Source: Tritrichomonas musculus
Taxonomy: Eukaryota > Parabasalia > Tritrichomonadida > Tritrichomonadidae
Length of the DNA: 64,000 nucleotides
NCBI GenBank assembly: GCA_039105265.1
Contig: JAPFFF010000049.1
Coordinates: 62,001 to 126,000, forward strand
Direction of reading: 5' to 3'
Positions 25,681-36,525 of this stretch are shown here, one piece after another; within the stretch, counting starts at the first letter, position 1; each line of letters opens with the position of its first letter. The translations under genes and the position numbers were made by a program. The notes beneath the pieces are model-generated. The model ran no database searches and was not told the origin of the DNA. It saw only the letters and a program-made list of their open reading frames with translations.

Positions 25681-27316
25681 AATCATGCGTTTTTTACCCA
25701 AATTCTATTGGGTTATTGTTTTTTTAACCCTACCCATTGGGTAAGCATAATTGGGTAAAAATATTTCAATACTATCAGAAATAATAAAAAAATTAGCTTT
25801 TTTTTATTTTTATTACTAGTAAATATCATATTTTTCTAATTATTATAATAAAAAATTCAAAATTTATTGATATATTTATAAAAAAAAAGTATTTATTTAA
25901 TTATATACGTTAAATAAAATTAAATAACTTTGTTTGGGTAAATTACCCAAAACCCAAAGGTGAATTATTTAACCATATGCCTCTGAAATTTTGGCCTTTT
26001 TAGGTAAATTGGTTAGCTGGTATTTTAACCCAACAAATTCAATAGATTTCCCCCAATGGCAAAAGTGGTCAATTTAAGGTTAAAACTTGTTTAGTATTTA
26101 AATCATGAATTTTATATATTTATTGGAGTATAGATGAATAATTGATGAATTACATATGTGGACAAGTTACAAATCTAGACCGATTATAGATGTAGGTTAA
26201 TTATGAACGAAGACAAATTACAGATGAAAGTTATTTACAGATCTCGATGAATTGCAAATGAGTATCTATTACAGATGAATTTGGATTAGTGATTAATTGC
26301 ATACGTAGACGAATTGTAGATGGATATTAATTACAAATGAACACAAATTGCATATATAGATTAATTATAGATATAGATAAGTTATAAACTTAGATGAATT
26401 ACACTCGAGAGTTAATTACAGATAAAAGTTAATCAAAAGCGAGAACGAATTGGAGATAAATTGCATATTACGACTCACAGATCTAAATTAATTGCAAATG
26501 GAGATGATTCATTGGCGAAGATTAATTACAGATTTAGATAAATCCTAGATAAAGACTAATTACAGATGAATTACATTATGTAAACAAATCACAGTCTAGA
26601 TGGATTGCAGATGTTGATTAATTGCAAACATAATCGTATTACAGATGCAAATTGTTTAGTTTTCTTTCTTTTTTGCAGGTTGGATTAGAGCAAAATTAAA
26701 AAAACTTCTCATTTAATTATTTTTAGAAGCTCCTTTCGATTGAATCATTTTATCATTTAATTCCTTTAACTCTTTTAACTCAGATACCTTCATAATACTA
26801 GCACAGAATTGTTTTTTATAAATTTTTTTATAATTCTTTTTGTTATTTTCTTTTTTCTTTATTTTTTTAAAAGATATGAAGAATGAATAATATATTATTT
26901 GTCTGAATATCCAAAATTGGGTTGAATTTTTAATAGTGTTAATCCAATTATTATTATAAATTATATGATTCAATTATTTAATTGCATGAACAATTTCATT
27001 TTAAGATACTGAAAATACCATAAAATAAAAAAAAAAATCATTGCTTAATATTTTGAACTTTATACCTTATTACCTATTTTATATCTTAGTAAAACTAATT
27101 ACACCATATTTTTTAAAAAAACTCAAATTTTTTATTATATTAATATTAAAAATAATACTTGTATTTTTTAAAAAAAAACAAGAATACTTTATTTTAAACA
27201 TGCTATTTTCATGAAAAATGGACAATTATATATTATTTTATTGGTAATTAATTGAATTTATTTTTAATACACTAAATAATAAACAATTATTAAAATTTAA
27301 TACCTGTCAATATAAG
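25681..27316. mobile_element. 1.6-kb insertion inside the element C capsid gene
   Basis: This segment is absent from the E copy of MCP. Its left 350 bp is rich in ACCCAA/TTGGGT palindromes. The middle (26,135-26,660) is a degenerate 17-18-bp tandem array, and the right part is plain AT-rich sequence with long A and T runs. I found no terminal inverted repeats and no convincing gene, so its class is unknown; a non-autonomous element or captured satellite is possible. Confidence 0.6.
26135..26660. repeat. Degenerate 17-18-bp tandem array
   Basis: About 27 diverged units of the type AATTACAGATGTAGATT recur with 16-18-bp spacing. The AATTACAGATG core is best kept (for example near 26,218, 26,269, 26,414 and 26,561). 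Units vary strongly in sequence and sometimes in length, so the array is old or evolving freely. No frame remains open through it. Confidence 0.65.
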
Positions 27317-28587
27317 GTGCAAAACCTGCCAAATTTGAACGACCCAATTGAATAGTTCCTCCAAGGACATCCAAAGTAATTTTCTCTGTTTTAAGATTTA
27401 TATTGTCCGATTTTATTGTGGCAAGTAAGGCTCCTTTCAATTCACTTTTGATAATTTTGACAGTATCTCCTGGATCCAATGGTTTGTCTGGATTAGCTGC
27501 TGCGATTAATTCTGCAAATTCTTTTTTATTGACATCATCTCTTGAAACTCCATATTTTGTAAATTCTTCGTCAGTATATCCGAAATCAATTGTTGGATGT
27601 TCCAAAACATCGTCATCATATACATTTGCTCCTTTGTATCTTTGGTACTCGATATGAAGTTTTTGTGAAGGAGTTGGTTTTGCAGAATAATGAGAAACAA
27701 TAACAGACGGACGGCCTATTTGTGTGAATTTTCTTGATATTGGGATGACAGCAGGCATTTCTTCAGCAATTTCTTTGTCTTCCAAAAATTGTAGAGTTTC
27801 CTTAACGATATTTGGATTGATTTGTGCCCAGACAAGAGCGCGTAAAGATGTCTTGACCTCTTCTTCTATCTCTCCACAAATTGCGTTTGGATATAACTGC
27901 CATGCCTGAAGAGCAAGTTGGTCGACAAATGGGATGGTTAATTCAATGGTAAATTTATGTGGTTGTCCATCAGCAATATCCTTTAAATCGACATAACAAC
28001 CACAAACAGAAGGGGAGAATTGACTGACATTTTCCCAAGTTGAATGAGAATATTTTGATGTTGCTTTTGCATCACGAGGTTTGATTGAGTTATAGGGGAA
28101 AGATTCTCTTTGGAGTTCGTCTTGTTGATATGCGCCTAAGAGTTTATTATTTATCCAGAAGCGACAATCTTCATAAAATTCTACAGCATTCTTGAATCCG
28201 ACAAATATTTTCATCAATCCATTTGTGTCTGCTGATACGTCAATGGGCTGGGACAATTTAATGATGAAATCAAGGAGAATTGTAGTAAAAGACTTCTCAA
28301 TTTGGGTGATTGTATGGCCGGAATGAGATAATTTGATACGTGTTTTTGTGCCGACTGGAAGTGGGGCGTCTTTGTCTTTGAACTCTTCCATGACGAAAGA
28401 AAATGTATTGTCTCCTCCATTTCTTTGAATGAGATTTCGTAATTTTGACTGGAAAAATGAGAGAACATCGCCTTCATCATTTCCTAAATTTTTGGTCTGT
28501 GCGTTGTAGTAGGTCATTTGATTTAATATAAAAATGACAATAAAGGAGTTGTAAAGTTTGTTATATGGACATTTTACTTAAAAGGAA

Positions 28588-28893
28588 ATGGCATTCGGAA
28601 GTTGGTTTAAAAACATCATTAACGGAGCAAAAAACGTAATCGGAAAAGCTTTGCCGGTACTGAAAAAAGGTGCTGAAATTGTGTCAAAAGTCGCTCCAGT
28701 ACTTGGCGGGGCGATAGGCGGACCTGTAGGAAATGTAATCAATAAAATAGGCGATTATGCAGGGAAATTTGCTGGGAATAAATCTTTGGGAGTAAACGGC
28801 GCAGGAATACGACAGACAAATAATAGTTGGTCTCAGCCTATTAACGGTCCAGTAACTAATCCAGGAAGATTTGATATTCCTTTGTTGAAGTAA
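28588..28893 (+). CDS. pVI-like small protein (element C)
   Basis: 101 residues. It has an amphipathic N-terminus (FGSWFKNIINGAKNVIGKAL), a Gly/Ala/Val-rich middle (VAPVLGGAIGGPVGNVIN) and a conserved C-terminus GRFDIPLLK. It is nearly identical to 50,065 (E) and related to 33,564 (D). It starts 70 bp from the divergent MCP start. By position and helix character it may be a membrane-active minor capsid protein; inferred only. Confidence 0.65.
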   Translation: MAFGSWFKNIINGAKNVIGKALPVLKKGAEIVSKVAPVLGGAIGGPVGNVINKIGDYAGKFAGNKSLGVNGAGIRQTNNSWSQPINGPVTNPGRFDIPLLK

Positions 28894-28925
28894 GATGAAT
28901 TTTATTTGTGTTTAATGAAAAGGAA

Positions 28926-29300
28926 ATGAACGACATCAAAGTAATCGAGCCTATCTCAAAACATACAAAAGAGTTTGATACAGTTGATGAATTCAATTTA
29001 TACTATAACAAGAATAAAGAAGAGATGGATAAACTTACGACGCATAAACTCAATAAATTATATCTCATAAAAGGGTATAGAATAACGAGAATCAAGAATG
29101 TGTTGAGCCTCAAAAAAATGAAGCAAAATTCACAATATGAAGTTGACCTTGGCAACGAGCTAGATGAAATAAAAAAAGAGATACAGTAAATTTGTGAAAT
29201 AACGAAGTTGGCAGAACATATGAAAGAAACAATAAATAACATCATACATTTCTTAAATCCTCAGACAGAAATTGAGGTTTCTCCTCCCTCTGATACCTGA
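28926..29300 (+). pseudogene. VDEFNLxY / coiled-coil protein gene of element C
   Basis: Counterpart of 50,415-50,753 (E), 34,056 (D) and 17,680 (B). N-terminal signature NDIKVIEPISKHTKEFDTVD, then EFNLYYNKNKEEMDKLTTHK. I chose this start by comparison with D, where the ATG stands directly before the KVIEPI motif. The gene looks broken about once. Its end overlaps the convergent ATPase gene. Confidence 0.55.
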
Positions 29301-30103
29301 ACAATTAGGCAGGAATGAGAATCTGGATTATAATTTTTTTCTTCAGACAATTGTCTATACATATTGTAGAACTCCTCAAAGTCCAAATTACTTGCTGATT
29401 GGGTATAAATATAGTGTAGTTGTTGACGGTTGAAGCAAGGAAAAACGAACAAAGTTGTAATCTCATTTTTGATATGTGGTTTGATGCCTTTCCATCCTTG
29501 AATCAATAAAAAGTAGGAAATATTTGTGTGTCTGCATCTTCGGAGCTGTTGGGAGAAAAACGATTCTTCGGACGAAAATAGTTTGTTGTTTGAAATATCA
29601 TCGAAAAGTATCAGTGTATGGAGGAAATCTTTGCTGAAATCAGTAATATGAAGGACCTTAAACATATCATTTTTTTGTCCATCATCTAATCTTTCCTCCA
29701 ATCCTTCTCGCTTAACAAGATAGTAGAGGTTCTTTGCAGCAATTAATTCAGTGATAAAATCGACTGCCATCTTCTCGGAAACGGTAATATATGGCATTTT
29801 GATGAGGTGTTTGAGAGATTGGAAACTCCTATCGTTTTCGTGGCCATTTTTCGTGATATAGATTAGTAAATGATGCGTGTCTAGAAGACTTATTTTGATA
29901 ATTTCTTGGAGAGCAATGACAGTTTTTCCAGAATTTTGTTTCCCGACGATGACATTTACAGAGTTATATTTTATATGAATATCTTCGTGTATGGGCTCTA
30001 TTAAAGCACCCGATAAATTGTTTTTGTTTTGTTTCAGAGTTTCTGAGACAAGAGAATTTACTTGCTTTACAAGGTTGGGCATTCCAACGACTTTCAAACT
30101 CAT
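29261..30103 (-). CDS. DNA-packaging ATPase, FtsK/HerA-A32 type (element C)
   Basis: 280 residues. Walker A is NVIVGKQNSGKTVIALQEI (about 49-67), Walker B is TLILFDDISNNKLF, and the distal block is QQLRRCRHTNISYFLLIQGW. Close homologues are at 50,714 (E) and 34,456 (D), with a more distant one at 19,434 (B). Its last 40 bp overlap the end of the convergent + gene. The product would package element DNA. Confidence 0.82.
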   Translation of the reverse strand: MSLKVVGMPNLVKQVNSLVSETLKQNKNNLSGALIEPIHEDIHIKYNSVNVIVGKQNSGKTVIALQEIIKISLLDTHHLLIYITKNGHENDRSFQSLKHLIKMPYITVSEKMAVDFITELIAAKNLYYLVKREGLEERLDDGQKNDMFKVLHITDFSKDFLHTLILFDDISNNKLFSSEESFFSQQLRRCRHTNISYFLLIQGWKGIKPHIKNEITTLFVFPCFNRQQLHYIYTQSASNLDFEEFYNMYRQLSEEKNYNPDSHSCLIVQVSEGGETSISV

Positions 30104-30147
30104 TTATTTCCCAAAAGACTGCAAAAAAATGTTTAGGAGTGATATGT

Positions 30148-32090
30148 TTATTGTAAGAATGCTTCATCATCTTCTTCATGCCATTCACCATTACGTTCTT
30201 GATTATATTCTGCGTCAATACCATCATGCCATTCACCTCCTTCATCATCATTTCGATGGTCGTACTGCATGCCCTGTCTTTCTTGTCCTGTATACTGATC
30301 ATGAATCAAATTTTCTCTTTCACGTTCATTGACTTCTTGAGCTGATGCGACCATATCATGTCCGAAATCATTATAAATCTTATTTCTGAGTTGTGCTCTT
30401 TGTTCAGCAGTCCAATGATTTCCGTTAGTATGAAGAACATGCAGTAAAAGACTTGAGACTTCTTCATCAATCATTCTTTTTCCTTCACTCTTCTTGCACC
30501 ATTTCTTGAACTCTTCATGTTCTACTGAGGTGAAATTACGTTTTCGACAAACAGTACTAAGTATATAGTGTTTCCATAACTTTGACGTAGCCATCATGAT
30601 TAGTCTTGCCTTGAATTTAGGAGTGATATCGAGTATGTTTTGAGTCCTAAGATGGTTAATAACATCTTCAACAACATGACTAACAACATAATCGCGGAAT
30701 CTAGCAAAGGCATTCTTTCGCTTCTCCTTAACGAAACTGTACCCATCTAACTTGTAATCTCTCCATGATTCAGGCATTGTGTAACCTGTCATTTCACCTA
30801 AATGATGTGGATTTCCATTGAGGTCATTATTATAACTATAATTCAATTTCTCCTTGAGATATATAGGAACAGTGATTGATTTTCCGCCACGTTCATTCCT
30901 ATATTGTTTTCTAGCAGCTGCATCATAATCTGTATAGAAATGAAATCGCGCAGGCCAATCGGACTTTGCTGTTGTGTATCCGTTAATATATATCGGATTA
31001 TTGCTGCCATTTTTAATAATAATATCTGGAATATTATCTCCGTTAACATCTTCATCTGATACAGACCATGGGGCGCTATTAGGATTTGCTGCGTTTCTTT
31101 TATTAACAATATCTTGAGCTCCAGCAAAGGTCATTGCCTTCTTTCTTCTTTTGATATCTTTTTTATTGTCAAGAACGATATTCTTTAATAACTCCATTCC
31201 TTGCTTTGGTCCACCTGCCCTACCTGGTCTTTGTCGTAAATGGTTTATTGATTCAATCGCTATTCTTTGAATTTCTTGTATATTGTTCTGTATATTATTT
31301 ATATTTACAGGATTTTAAGCAAAAGAATTGTAGTAATTGACTAATTGCTGTAAATTTACTTGTTGTGTCATTTGATTTTGAAATAAAATTGTATTATTAT
31401 TGTTGTTATTTTGAGGTGTTGAAGGAGGTCTTCTCAATTCATTTAAGGGATTTAATTCCGGAAAAGTCTCTCCTGCTCCAAGTCTAAAGAAAAATCTAGA
31501 ATACTCTTGAGGTTCCCTATGTGATGTTTCTGGATGACTTGATGGAGGGACAGAAGGAAGAGGAATAACGTTATTATCGCTAGAAGCAACTTCACTCTGT
31601 GAATATACTCTATCGACAAAATGTTGAAGACTTTCTGGATAAATACGTCTGACATATTTATGATGAATGTTGTCATTTGCGGCAAAATTATGAGAATCGA
31701 GTATAGATATAGCATTTCGAATAATATTTTTTGTAAAAGTCTTTTTCCTATACTTTTCTAAGAACTGAATCTGTAGTCAGTTGTGTCTTTAAAATCAATG
31801 TTATAATCTAAGGGTCGATCTACTGGATACTCTTCTTGAACCCTTTCAATGAAATGATTTATTGAATTTTCATTTACAATATTTCCTTCATAAAGACCGA
31901 AATTGAATTCATTAAGAGGTTCTATCAAACGACTGGCATATGATTCAGCCTTAAGTAAATATCCACCTGCCGTAGTACTAATATTGAATCCCAGTTCATT
32001 GTTGAGTCTATTACAGTATCCTAATAATTTTTGAGTATTATTGCCTTGTAATATATGACCTACTTTGAGTATTGTATTTGTTTTACTCAT
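30148..32090 (-). pseudogene. Ca-loop structural protein gene of element C (decayed)
   Basis: The region matches the intact 695-residue gene of element E (51,574-53,661) along its length. The C-terminal half is best preserved and holds the DxNGDxIPD calcium-loop-like motif. It is broken in roughly three or four places. No function can be expected from it. Confidence 0.7.
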
Positions 32091-32116
32091 TTAATTTACA
32101 AAAAAATAAGGGCTGT

Positions 32117-32638
32117 TTATATACCACATTCCTTGATAAATCTACCGTAATCCTTGCTCAGACCGGCACAATTAGGACGATTTGACTTAATTCTAGTATC
32201 TATTTCTTCAATCAAAAAGCCTGCGTCATATTGAAACATCTGATGATATTCAATCTCTTTGCCGTCCTTAGTTGTAAATTTCTTTGCTTCCCTTACAATA
32301 ACCACGTCCTGTATCTTGTTTTTCCCGTTCTTTGCTGTGTCGATTGAGTAGTGACTTCCCTTCTTGTTAAAACATAGATATACCTTTTCGCAGTCAAATA
32401 ACTCACATAATTCTTTGTATAGAAACTGTTGATTCTTATAAATTGAGACGACTAAGGGCCTGCAAACTATTCTATTGGCGTTAAATTTGTCAGGAAAGAG
32501 ATACTCTTTGTCGATGATAATATAGAATTCATGAGCCGAATCGATGGCGGGGTCCTTCTCTTTGTGGGTCTCAATATATTCTTCCAATTTATCACATAAT
32601 TTATTGACAGATAAATAAAGTGGCTTTGTCATTTGCAT
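32117..32638 (-). CDS. Conserved Polinton protein next to the terminus (173 residues)
   Basis: It starts MQMTKPLYLSVNKLCDKLEE and is nearly identical to 53,689-54,216 in E. It is alpha/beta with a central RPLVVSIYKNQQFLYKELCE and FDCEKVYLCFNKKG, followed by VVIVREAKKFTTKDGKEIEY. I recognise no family. It is the last gene before the terminal repeat. The start has the TTTTAATCCCCA motif upstream. Confidence 0.6.
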   Translation of the reverse strand: MQMTKPLYLSVNKLCDKLEEYIETHKEKDPAIDSAHEFYIIIDKEYLFPDKFNANRIVCRPLVVSIYKNQQFLYKELCELFDCEKVYLCFNKKGSHYSIDTAKNGKNKIQDVVIVREAKKFTTKDGKEIEYHQMFQYDAGFLIEEIDTRIKSNRPNCAGLSKDYGRFIKECGI

Positions 32639-32639
32639 T

Positions 32640-32925
32640 GGGGATTAAAAATATTTTTTTCAAAAAAGTTGAAACAACTCGTTAGGTCCGAAATCAGGAC
32701 TTTATTAGCGAGTATGACAAACATCTTTTTGAACTCAAATTGTTGAGTGAAAATAGGGGGGTCAAGTATGGGGATACTTAAGAAATTGTTGGACAACTTT
32801 TTGAGTCAAAAAAGGGCTAAAATGAGGTGTTTGAGACCCAAAAAAGTGCCAAAAATAAGGTGTTTTCAAAGGGTTTGTCAGGAGTTTGGACCGGAGGTCG
32901 AAAATCATGACAAACATATACTACT
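32640..32925. repeat. Right terminal repeat region of element C
   Basis: It contains AAAAAAGTGCC-type and GGACCGGAGGTC blocks and ends CATATACTACT at 32,925, corresponding to GACCGGAGGTC...GTATACTACT at the right end of E. It also carries a nested hairpin (ACTCG 32,677-32,681 with CGAGT 32,709-32,713, and inside it GTCC...GGAC). No left partner lies in the window. Confidence 0.6.
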
Positions 32926-33452
32926 ATATAGCATCCACAAATTGAAGGTGAAAATTGAGATACGTTTTCCCATGTTGAGTGAGAGAATTTTGAAGTCGCT
33001 TTTGCAATACGTGGTTTAATTGAATTGTAAGCGAATGATTCACGCTGAAGTTCATCTTGTCTGTATGTATCTAAAAGTTTTCCATTAACCCAAAATCTAC
33101 AATCTTCATAAAATTCAACGGCATTTTTGAAACCAACAAATAATTGCATTAACTTATTAGTATCTGCGGAAACATCAATAGCTTCAGATAATTGAACGAG
33201 ATAATCCAAAAGAATCGTAGAAAATCCTTTTTCGATTTGTGAAATTGTATGACCAGAATGAGTTAGTTTTATTCCTGTTTTAGTTCCTACTGGCATTGGT
33301 GTATCTTTATTTGTGAATTCTTCCATAACTTGACTAAATGAATTATCACCACCATTACGTTGAATTAAATTTCTGAGTTTATTTTGAAAGAATGAGAGAA
33401 CATCTCCTTCATCATTACCTAAATTTTTCGTTTGAGCGTTTAAGTATGTCAT
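32926..33452 (-). pseudogene. Major capsid protein gene of element D, N-terminal part
   Basis: About 170 residues of MCP, starting MTYLNAQTKNLGNDEGDVLS and closely parallel to the E protein. Element C's terminus at 32,925 interrupts it within the CGCY segment. The remainder of this gene is not in the window. Confidence 0.8.
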
Positions 33453-33563
33453 TTTAAATATTGAAAAAAAATTAAATAATAAGTTAATAAAGAAAAGAAT
33501 TTTTGAATTGAAAAAATAATTGAATTAAGAAATGAAAAATAAATTTTTTACATTAATGAAAAT

Positions 33564-33863
33564 ATGGCATTTGGAAGTTGGTTTAAAAATATTGTGAACG
33601 GAGCTAAAAACATAATTGGCAAAATAGTTCCAAAAGTAAAGAAAGCAGTTGAAACAGTTGGCAGATTTGCACCATTGATAGGACAAGCTGGTGATTTAAT
33701 AGGTGGAAGTGCTGGTGAGGTGATAAATACAATCGGAAATGGTGTGAGTAAATTAAATGACAGAATTAATTATAAAGGTGGAAACGTTAATGGTATGAGA
33801 CATATAGTTGGTACAAATGGTAGTGGTGTAAGAAGATTTGATATTCCATTACTGAAGGAATAA
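33564..33863 (+). CDS. pVI-like small protein (element D)
   Basis: 99 residues. It has an amphipathic N-terminus (FGSWFKNIVNGAKNIIGKIV), a Gly-rich middle and a C-terminus RRFDIPLLKE. Its divergence from the C and E versions, with the N-terminal helix and FDIPLLK tail kept, indicates that both ends are under selection. It is divergent from MCP. Confidence 0.65.
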   Translation: MAFGSWFKNIVNGAKNIIGKIVPKVKKAVETVGRFAPLIGQAGDLIGGSAGEVINTIGNGVSKLNDRINYKGGNVNGMRHIVGTNGSGVRRFDIPLLKE

Positions 33864-33870
33864 AAATAAA

Positions 33871-34014
33871 TCATGAGTAAAGTCGTTTCCTCATTTCATC
33901 AGTTAATTCAGGTGGTTTATCGTTTAATGTTGGGGAAAGTTTCACAATGCGAATGAGTAAATTAGCGAGTTCAATAATTGCTAAACAACCAAGAAAAATT
34001 TCTGATAAACTCAT
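33871..34014 (-). CDS. Tiny single-span membrane protein (47 residues)
   Basis: It starts MSLSEIFLGCLAIIELANLL, one hydrophobic segment, and ends KPPELTDEMRKRLYS, matching the tail of 19,299-19,430 in element B. It lies between the pVI-like gene and the VDEFNLxY gene, on the opposite strand. The counterpart is absent at the same place in C and E. Confidence 0.6.
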   Translation of the reverse strand: MSLSEIFLGCLAIIELANLLIRIVKLSPTLNDKPPELTDEMRKRLYS

Positions 34015-34055
34015 TTTTTTATTAATTAAAAATTTTTATTTTTGTTTTTAATTAA

Positions 34056-34412
34056 ATGGATTTAAAAGTTATTGAACCAATTAAAAACTATTTAAAAGAA
34101 TTTAAAACAGTAGATGAATTTAATTTATGGTATTCAAAGAATAAGGAAGAAGTGGATAAGTTAACGACTCATAAATTAAACAAACTTTATCATATAATTG
34201 GTTATAGAATTACAAAAATAAAGGGTGTGTTGATGTTAAAGAAATGGGTTGAAAAAGAGGAAAAAGAAATAGGTAAGGCTTCACCCAGGACGGAGTCCAT
34301 TGAAGAATTATGGAATGAAATAAATGAAATCCGAAATACAGTAAATAAAATTATATCATTTCTTCAGGAATCGTCAAGTTCTATTGATGTATTACCACCA
34401 TCAACAACTTGA
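34056..34412 (+). CDS. VDEFNLxY / coiled-coil protein (element D)
   Basis: 118 residues: DLKVIEPIKNYLKEFKTVDE, then LWYSKNKEEVDKLTTHKLNK and GYRITKIKGVL, with a C-terminal coiled coil EELWNEINEIRNTVNKIISF. Relative to E it has an extra segment (KASPRTES) that coincides with a nested mini-hairpin at 34,279-34,305. Its end lies 43 bp from the end of the convergent ATPase frame. Confidence 0.65.
   Translation: MDLKVIEPIKNYLKEFKTVDEFNLWYSKNKEEVDKLTTHKLNKLYHIIGYRITKIKGVLMLKKWVEKEEKEIGKASPRTESIEELWNEINEIRNTVNKIISFLQESSSSIDVLPPSTT
34279..34305. repeat. Nested mini-hairpin in coding sequence (element D)
   Basis: GGAC-GGA-GTCC (34,288-34,298) is enclosed by CTTCA (34,279-34,283) pairing with TGAAG (34,301-34,305). 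The segment is in frame and has no counterpart in the C and E homologues, so it looks like an insertion. Confidence 0.5.
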
Positions 34413-34455
34413 ATGATCATATATGGATGACTTTCACAATCTTCAGTTTTTCGTT

Positions 34456-35196
34456 TCAATATTTTTGAATACATTTCATAAAAATGTCAAATGATAAATT
34501 AGATGCTGATTGTGAATAAATATAACGTAATTGTTGTTTATTGAAACATGGAAATATAAATAATGTTGATATTTCATTTTTAACATGAGGTTTTAATCCT
34601 TTCCAGCCTTGAATTAAAAGGAGGAATGAAAAATTTATATGTCTACATCTACGTATTAATTGGCTAAAATAAGATTCTTCTGAAGAAAAGAGTTTACTAT
34701 TTGAGATATCATCGAATAAAACGATCGTATGTAATACTTCTCTGTTGAAATCAGAAACGGCAAGCATTTTAAACATATCCTCTTTTTGTTGATCATCTAT
34801 TTTATCCTGCAAGTTTTGCCGCTTTATAAGATTATATAAATTCTTTGCTGAGATTAAATCTTTCATAAATTCCAAAGCTTCTTGTTCACTAATTATAATA
34901 TATGGAATCATAAGAAGTGGCTTTAAAGCTAAAAATGTTTTATCTGATTCTTGACCGTCTTTTGTAACGTAGATAAATAAGTGATGAGTGTTTAATACAC
35001 CTAATTTGATGATTTCCTTTAATGCTATCACTGTCTTTCCTGATGATTGCTTACCAACTATGACGTTAACACTATTTAACCTAATATTAACCTCAGGGTG
35101 TATTTCAGAAATTAGGCTTTCATTTTTATTCATAGTATAGGTTTTCAACGTATTCATAACGTGCGTTTTAACCATATTCTCTAATGATGTGTTCAT
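34456..35196 (-). pseudogene. DNA-packaging ATPase gene (element D)
   Basis: Walker A NVIVGKQSSGKTVIALKEI, Walker B TIVLFDDISNSKLF and RRCRHINFSFLLLIQGWKGL are all present in the open part, parallel to the C and E enzymes. Compared with those copies the far C-terminus is not in the same frame; the gene looks broken about once. Confidence 0.75.
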
Positions 35197-35425
35197 TTTC
35201 TATGTATTAATGTAAAAGTTTATTTTAATTATTGATAAAAATATATTTTTATGTTTATGAATCATTAACTGAAATTAGATATTAACACATTTCTTAAAAT
35301 TTATTCTTCAGGTTCTTCTACGATTGCTGATGTTTGTAATGCTTGTACTTGTGATTGAACATTAGCATCAAACCATTTATTAAAATCACTTGGATTTGGA
35401 GGTAATGCATTTATTCCTTGGAGTA

Positions 35426-36463
35426 TTATTGCAATTGTTGTTTAGCAACTAATGGAATATGTTCAGGGTTAACTGGTAGTCCGGATTTATTACACATTTC
35501 ACATGCAGTAGGTACAAAATCAGCAATTTTTACAGGATTAATTAAATAATCGTGAACTATGAACTCAATAGCTTCTTTAACTGCTTTCTTTCCTCTTAAA
35601 TTCTTCCATTGATCCTCATTAACATTCATAACACTTTCACCATAAACATAAACCATTGCAGGAAGTAAAGCAAATTGATTCCATATAACCGTTGCCATTT
35701 GTGTAAGTGTGAATGGTAATTTTACACCGTTGAGGTATTTGATACCTTGATAAATTGGAGAGATACACTTACCAACAAATGCCTGATAAGTTGAACGTTT
35801 CTTTGGTTTGATTAAGTGCTTTTCATCGATACCAGCAGCTTTTAATTTTGTTTCAAAGTCTTGCCAACTTTCACCCGCATAATTAGTGGCTGAACGACCT
35901 GTTTCATCAAATTCAGGATGATATATATTATTAATAAATCCTCTTAAGTTTATACCTTGTTTATGAGCTTCTTTACGTTGGTCCACAGATGGGTAAGTTT
36001 TATAATAAGCATTGCGATATGGGAATAATGACGGAACGGTTGTAAATCCATTAACTATTACAGGCTTTTTACCTTCTTTTGTTTGTACGACGACTTCAGG
36101 TATTCCGTCACCATCTAAATCTTTACCAGTGGCTTCATATAAATCATTATATCCATGTCGATTAATCCATTCATTCGCACTTACAGCACTTTGAGCGTCT
36201 CGAATTTGTTTAACATCTTGATTTAATTTAGCCACAACATTAATTAAGTCATCCATTCCAACATTACCGTATTTATTTTGTATTGCCTTTTTCGTTTGTT
36301 GAATTGCAGCCATTCTTTCACGGTAAAACGCCATATCATTTAATGCTTTCGTTAAGTCTTTCTTATTAATGTTATTTTCTGCCAAGCTAGCGTATGATTG
36401 ATCCCGCATTTGGTTTAATTGAGAAACATTATTTATTAATTGCGGAATTTTCGATTTATTCAT
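35426..36463 (-). CDS. Ca-loop structural protein (element D)
   Basis: 345 residues from the start chosen by the upstream TTTTTTACC motif. Homologous to the second half of the E 695-residue protein. The N-terminus is a helical MNKSKIPQLINNVSQLNQMR segment. The family signature GKDLDGDGIPEVVVQTKEGK, then PVIVNGFTT, contains a D-x-D-x-D-G-x-x-E calcium-loop pattern, followed by YAGESWQDFETKLKAAG and helices. Such loops bind calcium in other proteins. A capsid-associated role is inferred from conserved position. Its C-terminus may not be complete. Confidence 0.55.
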   Translation of the reverse strand: MNKSKIPQLINNVSQLNQMRDQSYASLAENNINKKDLTKALNDMAFYRERMAAIQQTKKAIQNKYGNVGMDDLINVVAKLNQDVKQIRDAQSAVSANEWINRHGYNDLYEATGKDLDGDGIPEVVVQTKEGKKPVIVNGFTTVPSLFPYRNAYYKTYPSVDQRKEAHKQGINLRGFINNIYHPEFDETGRSATNYAGESWQDFETKLKAAGIDEKHLIKPKKRSTYQAFVGKCISPIYQGIKYLNGVKLPFTLTQMATVIWNQFALLPAMVYVYGESVMNVNEDQWKNLRGKKAVKEAIEFIVHDYLINPVKIADFVPTACEMCNKSGLPVNPEHIPLVAKQQLQ

Positions 36464-36509
36464 TTTATTAATTGGTAAAAAATTTAAAGAAGAAGGAGAA
36501 AAATGGCCC

Positions 36510-36525
36510 CCGGCAAAAAAGCCGG
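36510..36525. repeat. GC-rich hairpin CCGGC-AAAAAA-GCCGG
   Basis: A perfect 5-bp GC stem with an A6 loop in the AT-rich leader of the element D gene. Its GC content stands out sharply from the surroundings. Confidence 0.4.

Larger units (their letters stand above)
25036..28517 (-). pseudogene. Major capsid protein gene of element C, split by an insertion
   Basis: The C-terminal part (25,036 to about 25,680) and the N-terminal part (about 27,317 to 28,517) correspond closely to the E copy at 48,105-49,994. Recognisable pieces include STWENVSQFSPSVCGCYVDL and NATNITMMFPKSPADITCF. A 1.6-kb non-Polinton segment lies between them. The gene is a fossil. Confidence 0.85.
21075..32925. mobile_element. 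Polinton element C (right-hand part)
   Basis: It runs from the junction with element B inside a fibre-like gene to a terminal repeat ending in ACTACT at 32,925. It is nearly identical in its shared genes to element E, so C and E are recent copies of one family. It lacks PolB, integrase and the left terminus. It carries an HNH gene absent from E and a 1.6-kb insertion in MCP. It is broken, with several breaks mainly in its right third. Confidence 0.75.

Noticed and set aside
25700-25960. ACCCAA/TTGGGT palindromes as telomere-like repeats.
   Set aside because: They are few and irregularly spaced, and do not form a head-to-tail array of a telomeric unit.
26713-26973. An 86-codon minus-strand frame in the capsid-gene insertion.
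   Set aside because: Composed of Ile/Asn/Lys low complexity from A/T runs. No start motif, no counterpart elsewhere.
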